Below, one piece after another: positions 37,488 through 45,739 of a stretch of 64,000 bases of DNA (positions are counted from its first letter, which is position 1; each line of letters opens with the position of its first letter). A program made the translations under genes and the position numbers. The notes under the pieces are model-generated. The model was not told the DNA's origin. It saw only the letters and a program-made list of their open reading frames with translations, and ran no database searches. Source of the DNA: Paraburkholderia sp. (GTDB lineage Bacteria; Pseudomonadota; Gammaproteobacteria; Burkholderiales; Burkholderiaceae); assembly GCF_024281035.1 (NCBI RefSeq), contig NZ_JAMXLH010000022.1, forward strand, positions 1-64,000. Reading direction: 5' to 3'.

Positions 37488-38021
37488 TCAGCCACCGCTC
37501 TTGCCGAGTTCCGCCTGCAGATGTTTCGCGTGTTCGAGGTGATCCACGAACGCCGGCCGCACCTTCACCAGCAGCGCCTTCAATTCTGCGTTATGGGCGC
37601 TCGGTATCAAGGTTTTGTCCATCGCATCGATCACGCTTTGATGATATGTCACCTCATGATCGACGTAGGCCCGATCGAAGGACGCACCGCTGAGCGTCTT
37701 GAGGTTGGCGAGGTTCGCATCGCCGCCCTGCTGCAAGCTCTGGCTAGTCGGGTTGCTCTCCGGCTTGACGTTGAGCCTGGTGACGAGATCGGTTGCGGCC
37801 TTGTTGACGCCGGTATGGTCCGTCACCATGCGCTCGGCAAACGCCTTCACATCCTTCGACCCGGACTTCGATTCGGCAAGTTTTCCGGCATCGATATCGA
37901 CCTGGTTTGCAGTCACGACGATGGCCGCAATTTGCGGGTCGGTCGGTCCTGCGCTTTGTGCCCAGCCCGTCGTTGCGGTGAGGGCGATTGCAGCCAGAAA
38001 TCCTGCCTGGGTGATGTTCAT
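37488..38021 (-). CDS. DUF4142 periplasmic/outer-membrane protein
   Basis: The protein is 177 aa from MNITQAG at 38021 (GGAGA about 9 nt upstream). It has a signal peptide (cleavage after WAQ-SA near residue 23), then the DUF4142 helical bundle: VVTANQVDIDAGKLAESKS, VKAFAERMVTDHTGVNKAATDL, FDRAYVDHEVTYHQSVIDAMDKTLIP. The His-rich helices (DH, DHEVTYH) are conserved in this ferritin-like-looking family, whose function is not established. It is the first gene of the unit with a cupredoxin and an ECF sigma factor, suggesting an envelope or redox stress role. Confidence 0.88.
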   Translation of the reverse strand: MNITQAGFLAAIALTATTGWAQSAGPTDPQIAAIVVTANQVDIDAGKLAESKSGSKDVKAFAERMVTDHTGVNKAATDLVTRLNVKPESNPTSQSLQQGGDANLANLKTLSGASFDRAYVDHEVTYHQSVIDAMDKTLIPSAHNAELKALLVKVRPAFVDHLEHAKHLQAELGKSGG

Positions 38022-38313
38022 AAGAATTCTCCGTATGGTTCTCGTGACACCCGCGGGCAATTCGCGCCCGCGAGCCTCATACCCCAATAGATGTCACGTC
38101 GAGCCGCGACGTTCCCACGCCTTATCGCGTCCTCGATACGGAAGGCCGGCGGAGCACGTTCTTCGAAGATGAAGAAACCTCCCGGCAAATAGAAAATAAT
38201 TCGAAAGGATTGCCGGGCCAAAATAGGCGCGTACTTCCCCGATCGGCGCATTTCCAGCAGATGTTGCGCCATCTACTGTTGGATGCACTGCACAATACGG
38301 CGACTTGCATCCG

Positions 38314-38361
38314 TGAAATTGTCATGATAGTTTTTCATGAAATTGAGACAATAATTTTTCA
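38314..38361. promoter_or_regulatory. Two abutting 24-bp operator-like repeats before puuB
   Basis: Copy 1 (38314-38337) and copy 2 (38338-38361) both begin TGAAATTG and end TTTTTCA, match at 19 of 24 positions, and follow each other without a gap. Each is an imperfect palindrome, and the junction forms a perfect TTTCATGAAA. The pair ends 11 nt before the puuB ATG, overlapping where the promoter should be. The XRE-cupin regulator two genes on is the obvious candidate binder. The site does not match the E. coli PuuR box. The rest of the gap at 38022-38313 shows nothing recognisable. Confidence 0.65.
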
Positions 38362-38372
38362 CGGACATCGCG

Positions 38373-39662
38373 ATGTTTGTCGAATCGACTCAGCATGTGG
38401 AGAGCTATTACGCGCGTGCGTATCCGGGCACATTGCCCGTGCGCGCCGCGCTGGAAGGCGATTGCAGCGTCGACGTTCTGGTCGTGGGCGGCGGGTTCAG
38501 CGGACTGCATTCGGCGCTGCGGCTCGCCCGCGCAGGCAAGCGCGTCGCGCTGCTCGAAGCGAGCCGCGTGGCCTGGGCCGCATCGGGACGTAATGGCGGG
38601 CAGGCGTTGCTCGGCTGGTCGTGCGACATGGGTCCGCTCGAACGCTCGTTAGGTGTCGAACGCACGCGTGAACTGTGGGGCAGCATGTGCTGGGCCGCCG
38701 CGGAATTGCGTGAATTACCGGCCCGGCACGGTTTCGATGTCGACTACCGGCCAGGCAGCCTGTGGGCGGCCGTGAAGCCAAACCGCATCGGCATGCTGGA
38801 GGAAGCGCGCGAAGAAGCCGTGCAGAAATGGGGTTACGACAAGCTGCGTTTCATTCCCGAAGCAGAGATGCCCGAATGGATCGGCAGTCGCCGCTATCGC
38901 GCTGCGCTTTACGACCCTGAGGGCGGGCATCTGAATCCGCTCAAACTGGCGCTTGGTCTTGCCAGTGCCATCGAGCAGGCGGGCGGGCAAATCTTCGAAC
39001 AAAGCCGCGTGCTCACGTGGCACGAAACCGATTCCGGTTTTGTCGCGAACACGAATCGCGGCACCGTGCGTGCGGGCACGCTCGTGCTTGCGTGCAACGC
39101 CTATATCGACAAGCTCGACCCGAAAATGGCGAGTCGCGTGTTGCCGGTCGGCACTTATCAGATTGCGACGCGGCGACTCGATCCGCAACTTGCGAAATCG
39201 CTGCTGCCGCGCGATAGCTGTGTCATCGACAACCAGTTCGTGCCCGATTATTTCCGCCTGAGCCCCGATCATCGCTTGCTGTTTGGTGGTGCGTGCACCT
39301 ATCTCGGCGGCATTCCGAACGACATTTCCGCGGCAATCCGGCCGAATCTCGAACGCGCGTTTCCGCAGTTGCGCGGCGTCGAATTCGACTATGCGTGGGG
39401 CGGCCACATCGACATCAGCATTCGCCGCACACCCGATGTCGGGTGCGAAGGGCAGCGGTACTGGCTGCAGGGATTTTCCGGTCACGGCGTGTTGCCGACA
39501 CTCGCGGCGGCGCGCGCCGTGACGGATGCGATTCTCGGCGATAACCGCCTGATAACGCTCTACCAGAGCATTCATAATCCGCGCTTTCCGGGCGGCGAAC
39601 GGTTTGCCGCGCCGCTGGAGGCGCTCGGCAAGCTGTGGTATCGCCTGCGCGACGTTGTGTGA
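38373..39662 (+). CDS. puuB: FAD-dependent gamma-glutamylputrescine oxidase-like protein
   Basis: 429 aa DAO-family flavoprotein. The FAD motif VVGGGFSGLHSALRLARAGK is near 34-53, followed by WAASGRNGGQAL near 66-77 as in PuuB. LRLSPDHRLLFGGACTYLGG-like and GWGGHIDIS-like segments lie near 290-345, and the terminal FAD loop LQGFSGHGV near 366. It would oxidise gamma-glutamylated polyamines to the aldehyde with release of ammonia and peroxide. It is grouped with a regulator and a glutamine-synthetase-like ligase, supporting polyamine (or ethanolamine-type amine) use. PuuC and PuuD partners are not in the window. Confidence 0.88.
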   Translation: MFVESTQHVESYYARAYPGTLPVRAALEGDCSVDVLVVGGGFSGLHSALRLARAGKRVALLEASRVAWAASGRNGGQALLGWSCDMGPLERSLGVERTRELWGSMCWAAAELRELPARHGFDVDYRPGSLWAAVKPNRIGMLEEAREEAVQKWGYDKLRFIPEAEMPEWIGSRRYRAALYDPEGGHLNPLKLALGLASAIEQAGGQIFEQSRVLTWHETDSGFVANTNRGTVRAGTLVLACNAYIDKLDPKMASRVLPVGTYQIATRRLDPQLAKSLLPRDSCVIDNQFVPDYFRLSPDHRLLFGGACTYLGGIPNDISAAIRPNLERAFPQLRGVEFDYAWGGHIDISIRRTPDVGCEGQRYWLQGFSGHGVLPTLAAARAVTDAILGDNRLITLYQSIHNPRFPGGERFAAPLEALGKLWYRLRDVV

Positions 39663-39676
39663 CAGAGCAAGCAAGC

Positions 39677-40234
39677 ATGGACAAGCAGGAAGAGATAGAG
39701 GGCCTCGCGATCCTGATTCGCGATCTGCGCAAGCACAAGAAGGTGACCCTGAGCGAACTGGCGAGAAGCATCGGCCGCTCGGTGGGGTTTCTCTCGCAGG
39801 TCGAGCGCGGTCTGTCGCGACCTACGGTGGCGGATCTGACCGCGATCGGCGAGGCGCTGCAGACGCCCACCACGTACTTCTACAGCGTGAGCAAGCCGCG
39901 CGCGCTGCCCTGGGTCACGCGTCCGGGCGAGCGGCGCATCCTGTACTACGCGGGCGGCATTACCGACGTGCTGGTGTCGCCCAGCATGTCGTCGCGGTTT
40001 TCGATGTTGGAGAGTCTGCTGGAACCGGGCGCGACGAGCGGCGAACGTCCGGTGGACGACAGCGACGAGCAGGGCGGTTTCGTGCTCGAAGGCGAACTGA
40101 CTGTCTGGATCGACGGTGAAGACGATCCCGTAACGCTCAAGCCGAACGACAGCTTCCAGTTGCCGGCGCGCTGCCGGTTCAGCTATGCGAATCTGGGTGA
40201 CAAGCCCGCACGGGTGCTCTGGGTGTTCACCTGA
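39677..40234 (+). CDS. XRE-family regulator with C-terminal cupin (PuuR-like)
   Basis: The protein is 185 aa from MDKQEE at 39677, 14 nt after puuB. The helix-turn-helix is at about 9-65 (LIRDLRKHKKVTLSELARSIGRSVGFLSQVERGLSRPTVADLTAIGEAL) and a single-stranded beta-helix cupin at about 110-185 (GGFVLEGELTVWID, PNDSFQLPARCRFSY). This is the PuuR/MqsA-type architecture that represses polyamine genes until the substrate accumulates. The double repeat upstream of puuB is its probable target, by position only. Confidence 0.9.
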   Translation: MDKQEEIEGLAILIRDLRKHKKVTLSELARSIGRSVGFLSQVERGLSRPTVADLTAIGEALQTPTTYFYSVSKPRALPWVTRPGERRILYYAGGITDVLVSPSMSSRFSMLESLLEPGATSGERPVDDSDEQGGFVLEGELTVWIDGEDDPVTLKPNDSFQLPARCRFSYANLGDKPARVLWVFT

Positions 40235-40346
40235 TACGATGTGCGCCGCTCCGGCGGCGCGCGTCGGTAAGACGCAATTGAACAATAAGCAGTGCATATA
40301 ACAACGAAGAAAAACCGTTATCCATTGAGGAACCGAGGACACAACC

Positions 40347-41693
40347 GTGACATCTCTCGCAACCGGTCTTGTCGACGAAGTGCGCGCGTTTCGTTTGGCG
40401 CACCCCGATATACGCTATGTCGATCTAATCTGCCTCGATATTCCCGGACATTTCTATGGCAAGCGTTACCCCATCGAAATGCTCGCAAAGGTCGCGGCCG
40501 GCTCGCTGCTGAAGCTGCCGCAGAACGCCGTGCTGCTCGGCACGCAGGGCGGCGTGTATCCGATTGGCGATTACTGCCTTCGCGACGGCGATCCCGATGC
40601 GACGCGCCGTCTCGTACCCGGCACGCTCAAGCGCGTGGGTTGGGAAAAGCAGCCGCTCGCGCAAATGCTGATCACATCCGATGGCACCGATACGCCCATT
40701 GGTTTCGAGCCACGCGAGGTGCTTGCGCGCGTGCTCAAGCGTTTTACCCGGCGCGGCCTGCGCCCGGTCGTGGCATTCGAACTGGAGTTTTATCTGTTCG
40801 ATCGCAAGCTGAAGGACGGCCTGCCGCAACACGCTCGCGATCCGCTGTGCGACGACGAGGACGATCAGGCGAATTTGCATATCGAGCGTGTTTCGCGTTT
40901 CTCGGATGTGCTGCACGAGATGGTGGATACGGCGCGCGAGCAGGGCGTGGACGCGACCGTCATCACGGCAGAACTCGGCCCGGGTCAATTCGAAATCAAC
41001 TTCGGCCATTGCAACGACGCGCTTCGCGCCGCGGACTGGTCGGCGCTTTTCTGCCGAAGCACACGCGGCGTGGCGACGAAGCACGGCTATCGTGCGAGCT
41101 TTATGTCGAAGCCGTGGCTCGATGCGCCGGGCAGCGGCATGCACGTACACGTGAGTCTTTACGACGAGGCGGGCCGCAATGTGTTTGCACCGAACGATAA
41201 GCGTGAACTGCGTCACGCAGTGGCCGGATGCCTGGCGCTGCTGCCGCACTGCATGCCGATCTTCGCACCCAATCACAACGCGTTCCGGCGCTACGGCGCC
41301 ATGGTGAATGCCGCGAGCCGGGCAAGCTGGGGTTTCGAGGATCGCGATGCCTGCATCCGCATTCCGGAATCGGACGATGCGAATCTGCGTATCGAGCACC
41401 GCCTCGCGGGCGCGGATGCGAATCCCTACCTCGTGCTGGCGGCAATTCTCACGGGCATCGAACACGGGCTCGATGCGGGCCGCGAACCGATTGCGCCGCT
41501 CAACGTCGACCGGTCGAGCGGCGTGGATTTTCCTGGCGACATGCTGTCCGCCGTCGCGGCGATGCGCCACGATCCGGCGGTGTGCGAGGGGCTCGGTGAC
41601 GATTTCGTGATGGTCTACTGCGAAAACAAGCGCCAGGATCACCTCGACTTCATGAATGTGATCAACAGCCGTGAATATCGCTGGTTCCTGTAG
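40347..41693 (+). CDS. puuA: Glutamine synthetase-like gamma-glutamyl-polyamine ligase
   Basis: 448 aa with a GTG start. It has the beta-grasp and catalytic domains of class-I glutamine synthetases: FELEFYLF near 149, ELGPGQFEINF near 211, SGMHVHVSL near 264, NAASRASWGFEDRDACIRIPESDD near 324, and RIEHRLAGADANPYLVLAAIL near 352. The sequence groups with the PuuA type, which attaches glutamate to putrescine with ATP. It lies 112 nt after the regulator gene. An ATTG-N2-CAAT element lies in that gap (about 40276-40285) and resembles the ATTG-N3-CAAT inside operator copy 2. Confidence 0.87.
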   Translation: MTSLATGLVDEVRAFRLAHPDIRYVDLICLDIPGHFYGKRYPIEMLAKVAAGSLLKLPQNAVLLGTQGGVYPIGDYCLRDGDPDATRRLVPGTLKRVGWEKQPLAQMLITSDGTDTPIGFEPREVLARVLKRFTRRGLRPVVAFELEFYLFDRKLKDGLPQHARDPLCDDEDDQANLHIERVSRFSDVLHEMVDTAREQGVDATVITAELGPGQFEINFGHCNDALRAADWSALFCRSTRGVATKHGYRASFMSKPWLDAPGSGMHVHVSLYDEAGRNVFAPNDKRELRHAVAGCLALLPHCMPIFAPNHNAFRRYGAMVNAASRASWGFEDRDACIRIPESDDANLRIEHRLAGADANPYLVLAAILTGIEHGLDAGREPIAPLNVDRSSGVDFPGDMLSAVAAMRHDPAVCEGLGDDFVMVYCENKRQDHLDFMNVINSREYRWFL

Positions 41694-41897
41694 CGGCGCC
41701 CGCGGTGCCTGAATGTGCATGGGCGTGGCGGAGCGTGCATGGGCGGGCATAAATCGTTCCTGGCCATGTAGTTAGCACGTTTGATCCGGCAACGGCATAC
41801 TGCGGTGAAGTTGCGTCATGCAACGGGTACCTTCCGGAAACGTAAGGTAAAACGCATGCCGGACAGGCGAAATACGTGTATCCACATACAACGTAAT

Positions 41898-41926
41898 TTG
41901 CCTGTTTCGCCCGTGTGCTGTAGGGT
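41898..41926 (+). promoter_or_regulatory. Predicted sigma-70 promoter of the HU gene
   Basis: TTGCCT (41898-41903) and TAGGGT (41921-41926) are separated by 17 bp, 33 bp before the HU ATG. Spacing is ideal; the boxes are moderate. Confidence 0.5.
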
Positions 41927-41959
41927 ATGCAGGTTTTCTCAACTCAATACAGGTAGCAG

Positions 41960-42238
41960 ATGAACAAACAGGAACTGATTGACGCAGTCGCCGCAAGCAC
42001 GGGCGAGACCAAGGCAGCCACCGGCGCAGCCATCGACGCGATCCTCGACGTCGTCACGCGCGCGGTCACGTCGGGCGATTCCGTGCAACTCGTCGGCTTC
42101 GGCTCGTTCTCGACCGGCCAGCGCGCTGCTCGTGTGGGCCGCAACCCGGCGACGGGCGCGGAAATCCAGATCGCTGCGGCCAAGACGGTGAAGTTCACGG
42201 CTGGCAAGGCATTCAAGGACGCTGTTAACGCGTCGTAA
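41960..42238 (+). CDS. HU-family nucleoid DNA-binding protein
   Basis: 92 aa with the complete HU fold: N-terminal [15 protein letters not shown], the saddle and arm [30 protein letters not shown], and the C-terminal helix (FKDAVN). It binds and bends DNA as a dimer. The RNPATG arm motif, with intercalating Pro, is intact. It stands alone with its own promoter and terminator. Several HU paralogues are usual in Burkholderiaceae. Confidence 0.95.
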   Translation: MNKQELIDAVAASTGETKAATGAAIDAILDVVTRAVTSGDSVQLVGFGSFSTGQRAARVGRNPATGAEIQIAAAKTVKFTAGKAFKDAVNAS

Positions 42239-42388
42239 TGCATGCCGTCAAGGCGGATGACGTGCGCGATGCGCAGGATGATGGCTGCGCCTTCCGGCGC
42301 GGTTCACGATCTCCTTCGGCGCGGCCGCTGTCTTGACAGGTGAGTGCCGGTGCGCCTGCCGCGATATTGCGGCGGGGTTCCGGCCGGG

Positions 42389-42430
42389 CGAGCAACGAGT
42401 GGCTGCGGCCATGCGTTGCTCGTTTTTTTT
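42389..42430 (+). terminator. Rho-independent terminator after the HU gene
   Basis: A 9-bp perfect stem, CGAGCAACG (42389-42397) with CGTTGCTCG (42414-42422), is followed by eight T. It lies 150 nt beyond the HU stop; the segment between has no gene. Confidence 0.88.
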
Positions 42431-42532
42431 GTCGATTTAAAACGCAGTACTGATTTATCCGCGCATTTATCCGCTCACGATTCGAATCTGAACGATCTAA
42501 TTCAAATTCTTCCTGGCGAATCGCACGATTCA

Positions 42533-43141
42533 TCAGCTTAAATCGAGCCGCGTATTCCAGCGCCGAATGGCGCGATCTTCATGGTCGAAGCCGAGCACGC
42601 TGACCGACGCGGTGTCGAGATACAGATGCGCGCCGAGTGCCGCTTCACCACTCATCCAGTAACCGGCCAGCGCACGCAGGAAGTGAGCGTGCGAAAACAC
42701 GGCCACGCGTCCCGTCATCGTCAATAGCCGTTCGACCACCGATTGCGCGCGCACCTGAATCTGTTCGAGATTTTCGCCGTCGGGAATGGGCGAATGCCAT
42801 ACGCTCCAGTCCGGCGTAGTGGCGTGGATTTCCGCGGTGGTTCGTCCTTCATAGATGCCGTAGTCCCATTCATGCAGATCGCGCATTTCAATCATGCGCT
42901 CGCCAAGTCCGGCGAGACGGCAGGTGTCGGTGGCGCGAATCATCGGACTGGACAGCACCGAGTCGAACGGTTGCGCGGCGAGTACAGGCGCGAGCGCGCG
43001 TGCCTGCTCGCGGCCGTGATCGGTCAATGCGATATCGGTGCGGCCGGTGTGCTGGCCCGAGAGACTCCACGCGGTTTCGCCGTGACGGATCAGCCAGACT
43101 TCACGCAGCGCGTATGTTTCCTTCGCGGTTTGGGTTGACAT
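42533..43141 (-). CDS. Histidine phosphatase family protein (phosphoglycerate mutase-like)
   Basis: The protein is 202 aa from MSTQTAK at 43141; the open frame continues upstream without a start signal. The phospho-accepting site is LIRHGETAWS near 18-27, followed by GRTDIALTDHGREQA, the acid residue in EWDYGIYEGRTTAEI near 90, and the second His in VFSHAHFLRALAGYW near 150. The full active-site set is present, unlike the paralogue at 35464. It resembles GpmB/alpha-ribazole-phosphatase-type enzymes; the substrate is unknown. Confidence 0.9.
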   Translation of the reverse strand: MSTQTAKETYALREVWLIRHGETAWSLSGQHTGRTDIALTDHGREQARALAPVLAAQPFDSVLSSPMIRATDTCRLAGLGERMIEMRDLHEWDYGIYEGRTTAEIHATTPDWSVWHSPIPDGENLEQIQVRAQSVVERLLTMTGRVAVFSHAHFLRALAGYWMSGEAALGAHLYLDTASVSVLGFDHEDRAIRRWNTRLDLS

Positions 43142-43369
43142 GAGCGATTCCAGAAACGTGCGGGAGGCGGGAGGCAGTTCAGCGCGATGGCGTCGAACCA
43201 TTCGATCATGAGCGGGATGGTAACCGAGGTCTCGATGACGTTGCGCACAGCAAGTCCGCACAATGGACGTGTTGCGGGGAATTTCACCTGAAGTGAATGC
43301 GGGCCGTGTTCGTGAACGCTTCGGAAAACGCGATCGATATTCACGCGCACGAATGGCGTTGACGATGCT

Positions 43370-44161
43370 TCAGGCATGGCTCGCCACGAGCAGCACCGCC
43401 CACGTCAACAATGCGACGCCGAGCGGTGCACTGAGCCGTGGCCCCCAGGGCGTGTTTTTCTCGATGGCCATCACAGCGGCGAGCAGCAGCATCCAGCCGA
43501 GGCTGCCCGCGCCGACGAGGAACATCAGCAGCATCAGCGCCCAGCAACACCCGACGCAAAATAGCCCGTGACGCGCGCCCAGCGCGAATGCCTGACGCTT
43601 GCGCGCCTGGCCGCGCCAATGGCTGATTACAAAACCGAGCGGCGTACGGCATTTTTCGAGGCAGTGGTACTTGAGCTTGCTGAACTGAAACGCGCCCGCG
43701 CAGGCGAGCGTGGCTGCGCCGATCAGCCAGCTGTATGCGCTCATCGCAGGCACGCGCGCAACGCCGCTCAACAGCAGTGCGTGCAGGCCGTGCGCGAGCA
43801 ATCCAAACGCACTCCATGCCGCAACGTAGCCGAGGCACAGCAGCGACAACAGGCGCAACCGGTCGGGCCGTCCCGCCACCACACGCTCGAATGTGTTGAA
43901 GAGAGGCAGTGTGGTAGGGAGCATCATGGCCGTGATCATGAGTGTCCATGACAGCGCGTAGAGCGCGGCCTGCACGACTGGCGAGCCGCCGGGAACGGCC
44001 TGGCACAAAAATGCCGCCGGTCCCGAGGCTGCCCAGTCGCCGTGGTCCATATAGCGTCCATAGGGGCTGCGTGCCCAGAGCCATAAGGTGATCCACGCAA
44101 GCGCGATCACGCCGCCCAGCACGGGCAGGAAAATGCGTCGATGTTGCGAGGCGGCGCGCAT
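43370..44161 (-). CDS. DUF2182 integral membrane protein
   Basis: 263 aa with about seven hydrophobic segments and the DUF2182 signatures: WTLMITAMMLPTTLPLF near 70-86, YHCLEKCRTPLGF near 165 and GLFCVGCCWALMLLMFLVG near 200. Cys and Met residues within membrane segments suggest metal handling, and the family has been described as predicted metal-binding. It lies 54 nt after the DUF1326 gene, a frequently conserved pair of unknown process. Confidence 0.9.
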   Translation of the reverse strand: MRAASQHRRIFLPVLGGVIALAWITLWLWARSPYGRYMDHGDWAASGPAAFLCQAVPGGSPVVQAALYALSWTLMITAMMLPTTLPLFNTFERVVAGRPDRLRLLSLLCLGYVAAWSAFGLLAHGLHALLLSGVARVPAMSAYSWLIGAATLACAGAFQFSKLKYHCLEKCRTPLGFVISHWRGQARKRQAFALGARHGLFCVGCCWALMLLMFLVGAGSLGWMLLLAAVMAIEKNTPWGPRLSAPLGVALLTWAVLLVASHA

Positions 44162-44215
44162 ATTCGGCTCGTGCTTCGCACACGGCGGCGTAGAGACAGA
44201 TGTCCCGAGACGCGC

Positions 44216-44818
44216 TCAGGCTTCGAACATGAAGGTGCTCTGCAGGGCGTTATGATTTTTGAGGTCGACGTCGATGCCCATCGCCGCGTTCTTCGAGCGA
44301 TAGACCGGCGCTCTTCCGACAAATACCGGCGCGCCGGGCACGGTCGAGAACACGGTTTCCGACAAGGTCGTATTCGCGCCGGTCGGACCGGTATAGGGCT
44401 CGAGATCGGCGTAATAGTCGGTGCCGATTCTGAGGTTGCCCTTTGCGCCGACGACGTCGAAACCGATTGGCGCGCGCTCGACCGATACCACCGTACCGAT
44501 CAATTTCGCGACTTCCGCAATCGGACCGCCGGCCTGGCCGGTGAATACTTTCATCAGCGCCGCCTCCTGTTCCTTCGAGGCCTGGTCGCTGATATAGATC
44601 GCGGCTGTCCAGTTGCCCTCCATGATGTTGCCGGGAATGTGGCACACGGCGGCAAACGTATTGCCCGCGACATCGACCCCGTCGACGGCGCCTTGATCGA
44701 CGTGCCACGCGACAATGGAGTCGCATGTTCCGGAATCGGCGTCTTCGCCGATCCAGCAAGGACACAGCACCCGGCAGGTGCAAACCTCAAGCAGACGACC
44801 TTCAAGGTGATAGCTCAT
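44216..44818 (-). CDS. DUF1326 domain-containing protein
   Basis: The protein is 200 aa. Two adjacent ATGs occur (44821 and 44818). The ribosome binding site AGGAGG at 44824-44829 is 2 nt from the first and 5 nt from the second, so the second (MSYHLEG) is preferred. The N-terminal CTCRVLCPCWIGED (CxC...CPCW) motif near 13-23 is the hallmark of the family and could bind a metal. DUF1326 and DUF2182 genes occur together widely; the function is unknown. A strong hairpin occupies its leader. Confidence 0.9.
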   Translation of the reverse strand: MSYHLEGRLLEVCTCRVLCPCWIGEDADSGTCDSIVAWHVDQGAVDGVDVAGNTFAAVCHIPGNIMEGNWTAAIYISDQASKEQEAALMKVFTGQAGGPIAEVAKLIGTVVSVERAPIGFDVVGAKGNLRIGTDYYADLEPYTGPTGANTTLSETVFSTVPGAPVFVGRAPVYRSKNAAMGIDVDLKNHNALQSTFMFEA

Positions 44819-44837
44819 CATGGCCTCCTCTGCTACG

Positions 44838-44878
44838 AATGGCGCGCTTCAGGACCGTAATCTGTCCAGCGCGCCATT
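44838..44878 (-). promoter_or_regulatory. Structured leader hairpin upstream of the DUF1326 gene
   Basis: A 10-bp perfect stem (AATGGCGCGC / GCGCGCCATT, arms 44838-44847 and 44869-44878) encloses a second short stem GGAC/GTCC. On the minus strand it lies 8 nt ahead of AGGAGG, inside the expected 5' untranslated region. Read on the plus strand it is followed by five T and could also act as a terminator, but no plus-strand gene lies upstream. Confidence 0.55.
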
Positions 44879-44881
44879 TTT

Positions 44882-45422
44882 AGAATTGTAGAAAACCGAA
44901 CCCTGTACTCAAAGTCATTGCTCGCGAAAAGGGCCTTGAAATGGGCCATTGGCAGGAAAACTTCATGCGTCAATGTGCAGTCGATTCGACGTTTGCCTAC
45001 GTCGGAAAGTACGACGTTTATTCCTGGGGAGTCTTCATCAAATCAACTTGCCTGGCGCGACTGCGGTATGCCGGCATTCATCGTTTGCCGCAGGAATATC
45101 GGCATCGTTATGTCTGACCGATGGGGCTGATTGCATCGTCGAAGGTGTGCCGCGTGTGTCGTGTGCGATGCTGAGGCGATAGCAACATCGCGCCATGGTT
45201 GAATACGTTCTTCAGTGGAAAAGTTTTGCGGCGCGGGTTGCGTCTTGATCGAATGTTCCGGATGCACGCGATGAACGTGCCGGGTCGCAGGAGGGAAGTG
45301 CGCCGCGTGAGACGAATTCGCGGATCTCGCGGATCCATTGCGCAGACGATTTTTTCGCGCGACCACGCAAGTCCAGCTTTATGCCTGTCGATGATATTCC
45401 GAATTTATTCATGTGAGTGATA
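44882..45422. other. Gene-poor stretch before hipBA
   Basis: About 540 bp without a convincing gene. Short open frames on both strands have no clear ribosome binding site or family features. The promoter of the DUF1326 operon should lie in the first part. Confidence 0.4.
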
Positions 45423-45457
45423 TTGGCAAATTATCGGTAACAGACATATAATCGATT
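45423..45457 (+). promoter_or_regulatory. Strong sigma-70 promoter of hipBA with overlapping palindrome
   Basis: TTGGCA (45423-45428) and TATAAT (45447-45452) are spaced by 18 bp, 26 bp before the hipB ATG. The palindrome AATCGATT (45450-45457) overlaps the -10 box and is a possible HipB autorepression site. The E. coli TATCC-N8-GGATA operator is not present. Confidence 0.7.
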
Positions 45458-45478
45458 TATGCGTCACAGGAATATTTC

Positions 45479-45736
45479 ATGAAGATCATCGTCCAAACGC
45501 CTGCGGGGCTGGGTGAAATTCTGCAGTCGGCACGCAAGGCCGGCGGGATGACCCAGGCCCAGGCCGCGGCGCGCATCGGTATCGGTCAGCCGCGGCTTTC
45601 CGCACTGGAGACGACCGGCACGGCCAGCATCTCGCTCGACCAGATGCTGGCGTTGCTCGCGCTCTACGGCCTCGAACTTTGCGTGCAGTCGCGCGGCACG
45701 GCCAATTCCGGCCGCGCCGAACAGCCCGAGTGGTAG
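45479..45736 (+). CDS. hipB: HipB-like antitoxin (XRE helix-turn-helix)
   Basis: 85 aa. The helix-turn-helix spans about 11-65 (LGEILQSARKAGGMTQAQAAARIGIGQPRLSALE ... LALLALYGLEL). The short tail ends in EQPEW; a C-terminal Trp is also the end of E. coli HipB. HipB binds HipA and represses the shared promoter. It stops 3 nt before the hipA ATG, the usual antitoxin-first order. Confidence 0.92.
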   Translation: MKIIVQTPAGLGEILQSARKAGGMTQAQAAARIGIGQPRLSALETTGTASISLDQMLALLALYGLELCVQSRGTANSGRAEQPEW

Positions 45737-45739
45737 CCG

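Noticed and set aside
38018..38272. Minus-strand 84-codon frame upstream of the DUF4142 gene
   Set aside because: It overlaps the ribosome binding site and start region of DUF4142 and has no supporting features.
38314..38361. A canonical E. coli PuuR box
   Set aside because: The repeats do not match the E. coli PuuR consensus, so only a generic operator is claimed.
45212..45412. Minus-strand 66-codon frame before hipB
   Set aside because: No ribosome binding site or similarity; it lies in a low-information intergenic stretch.
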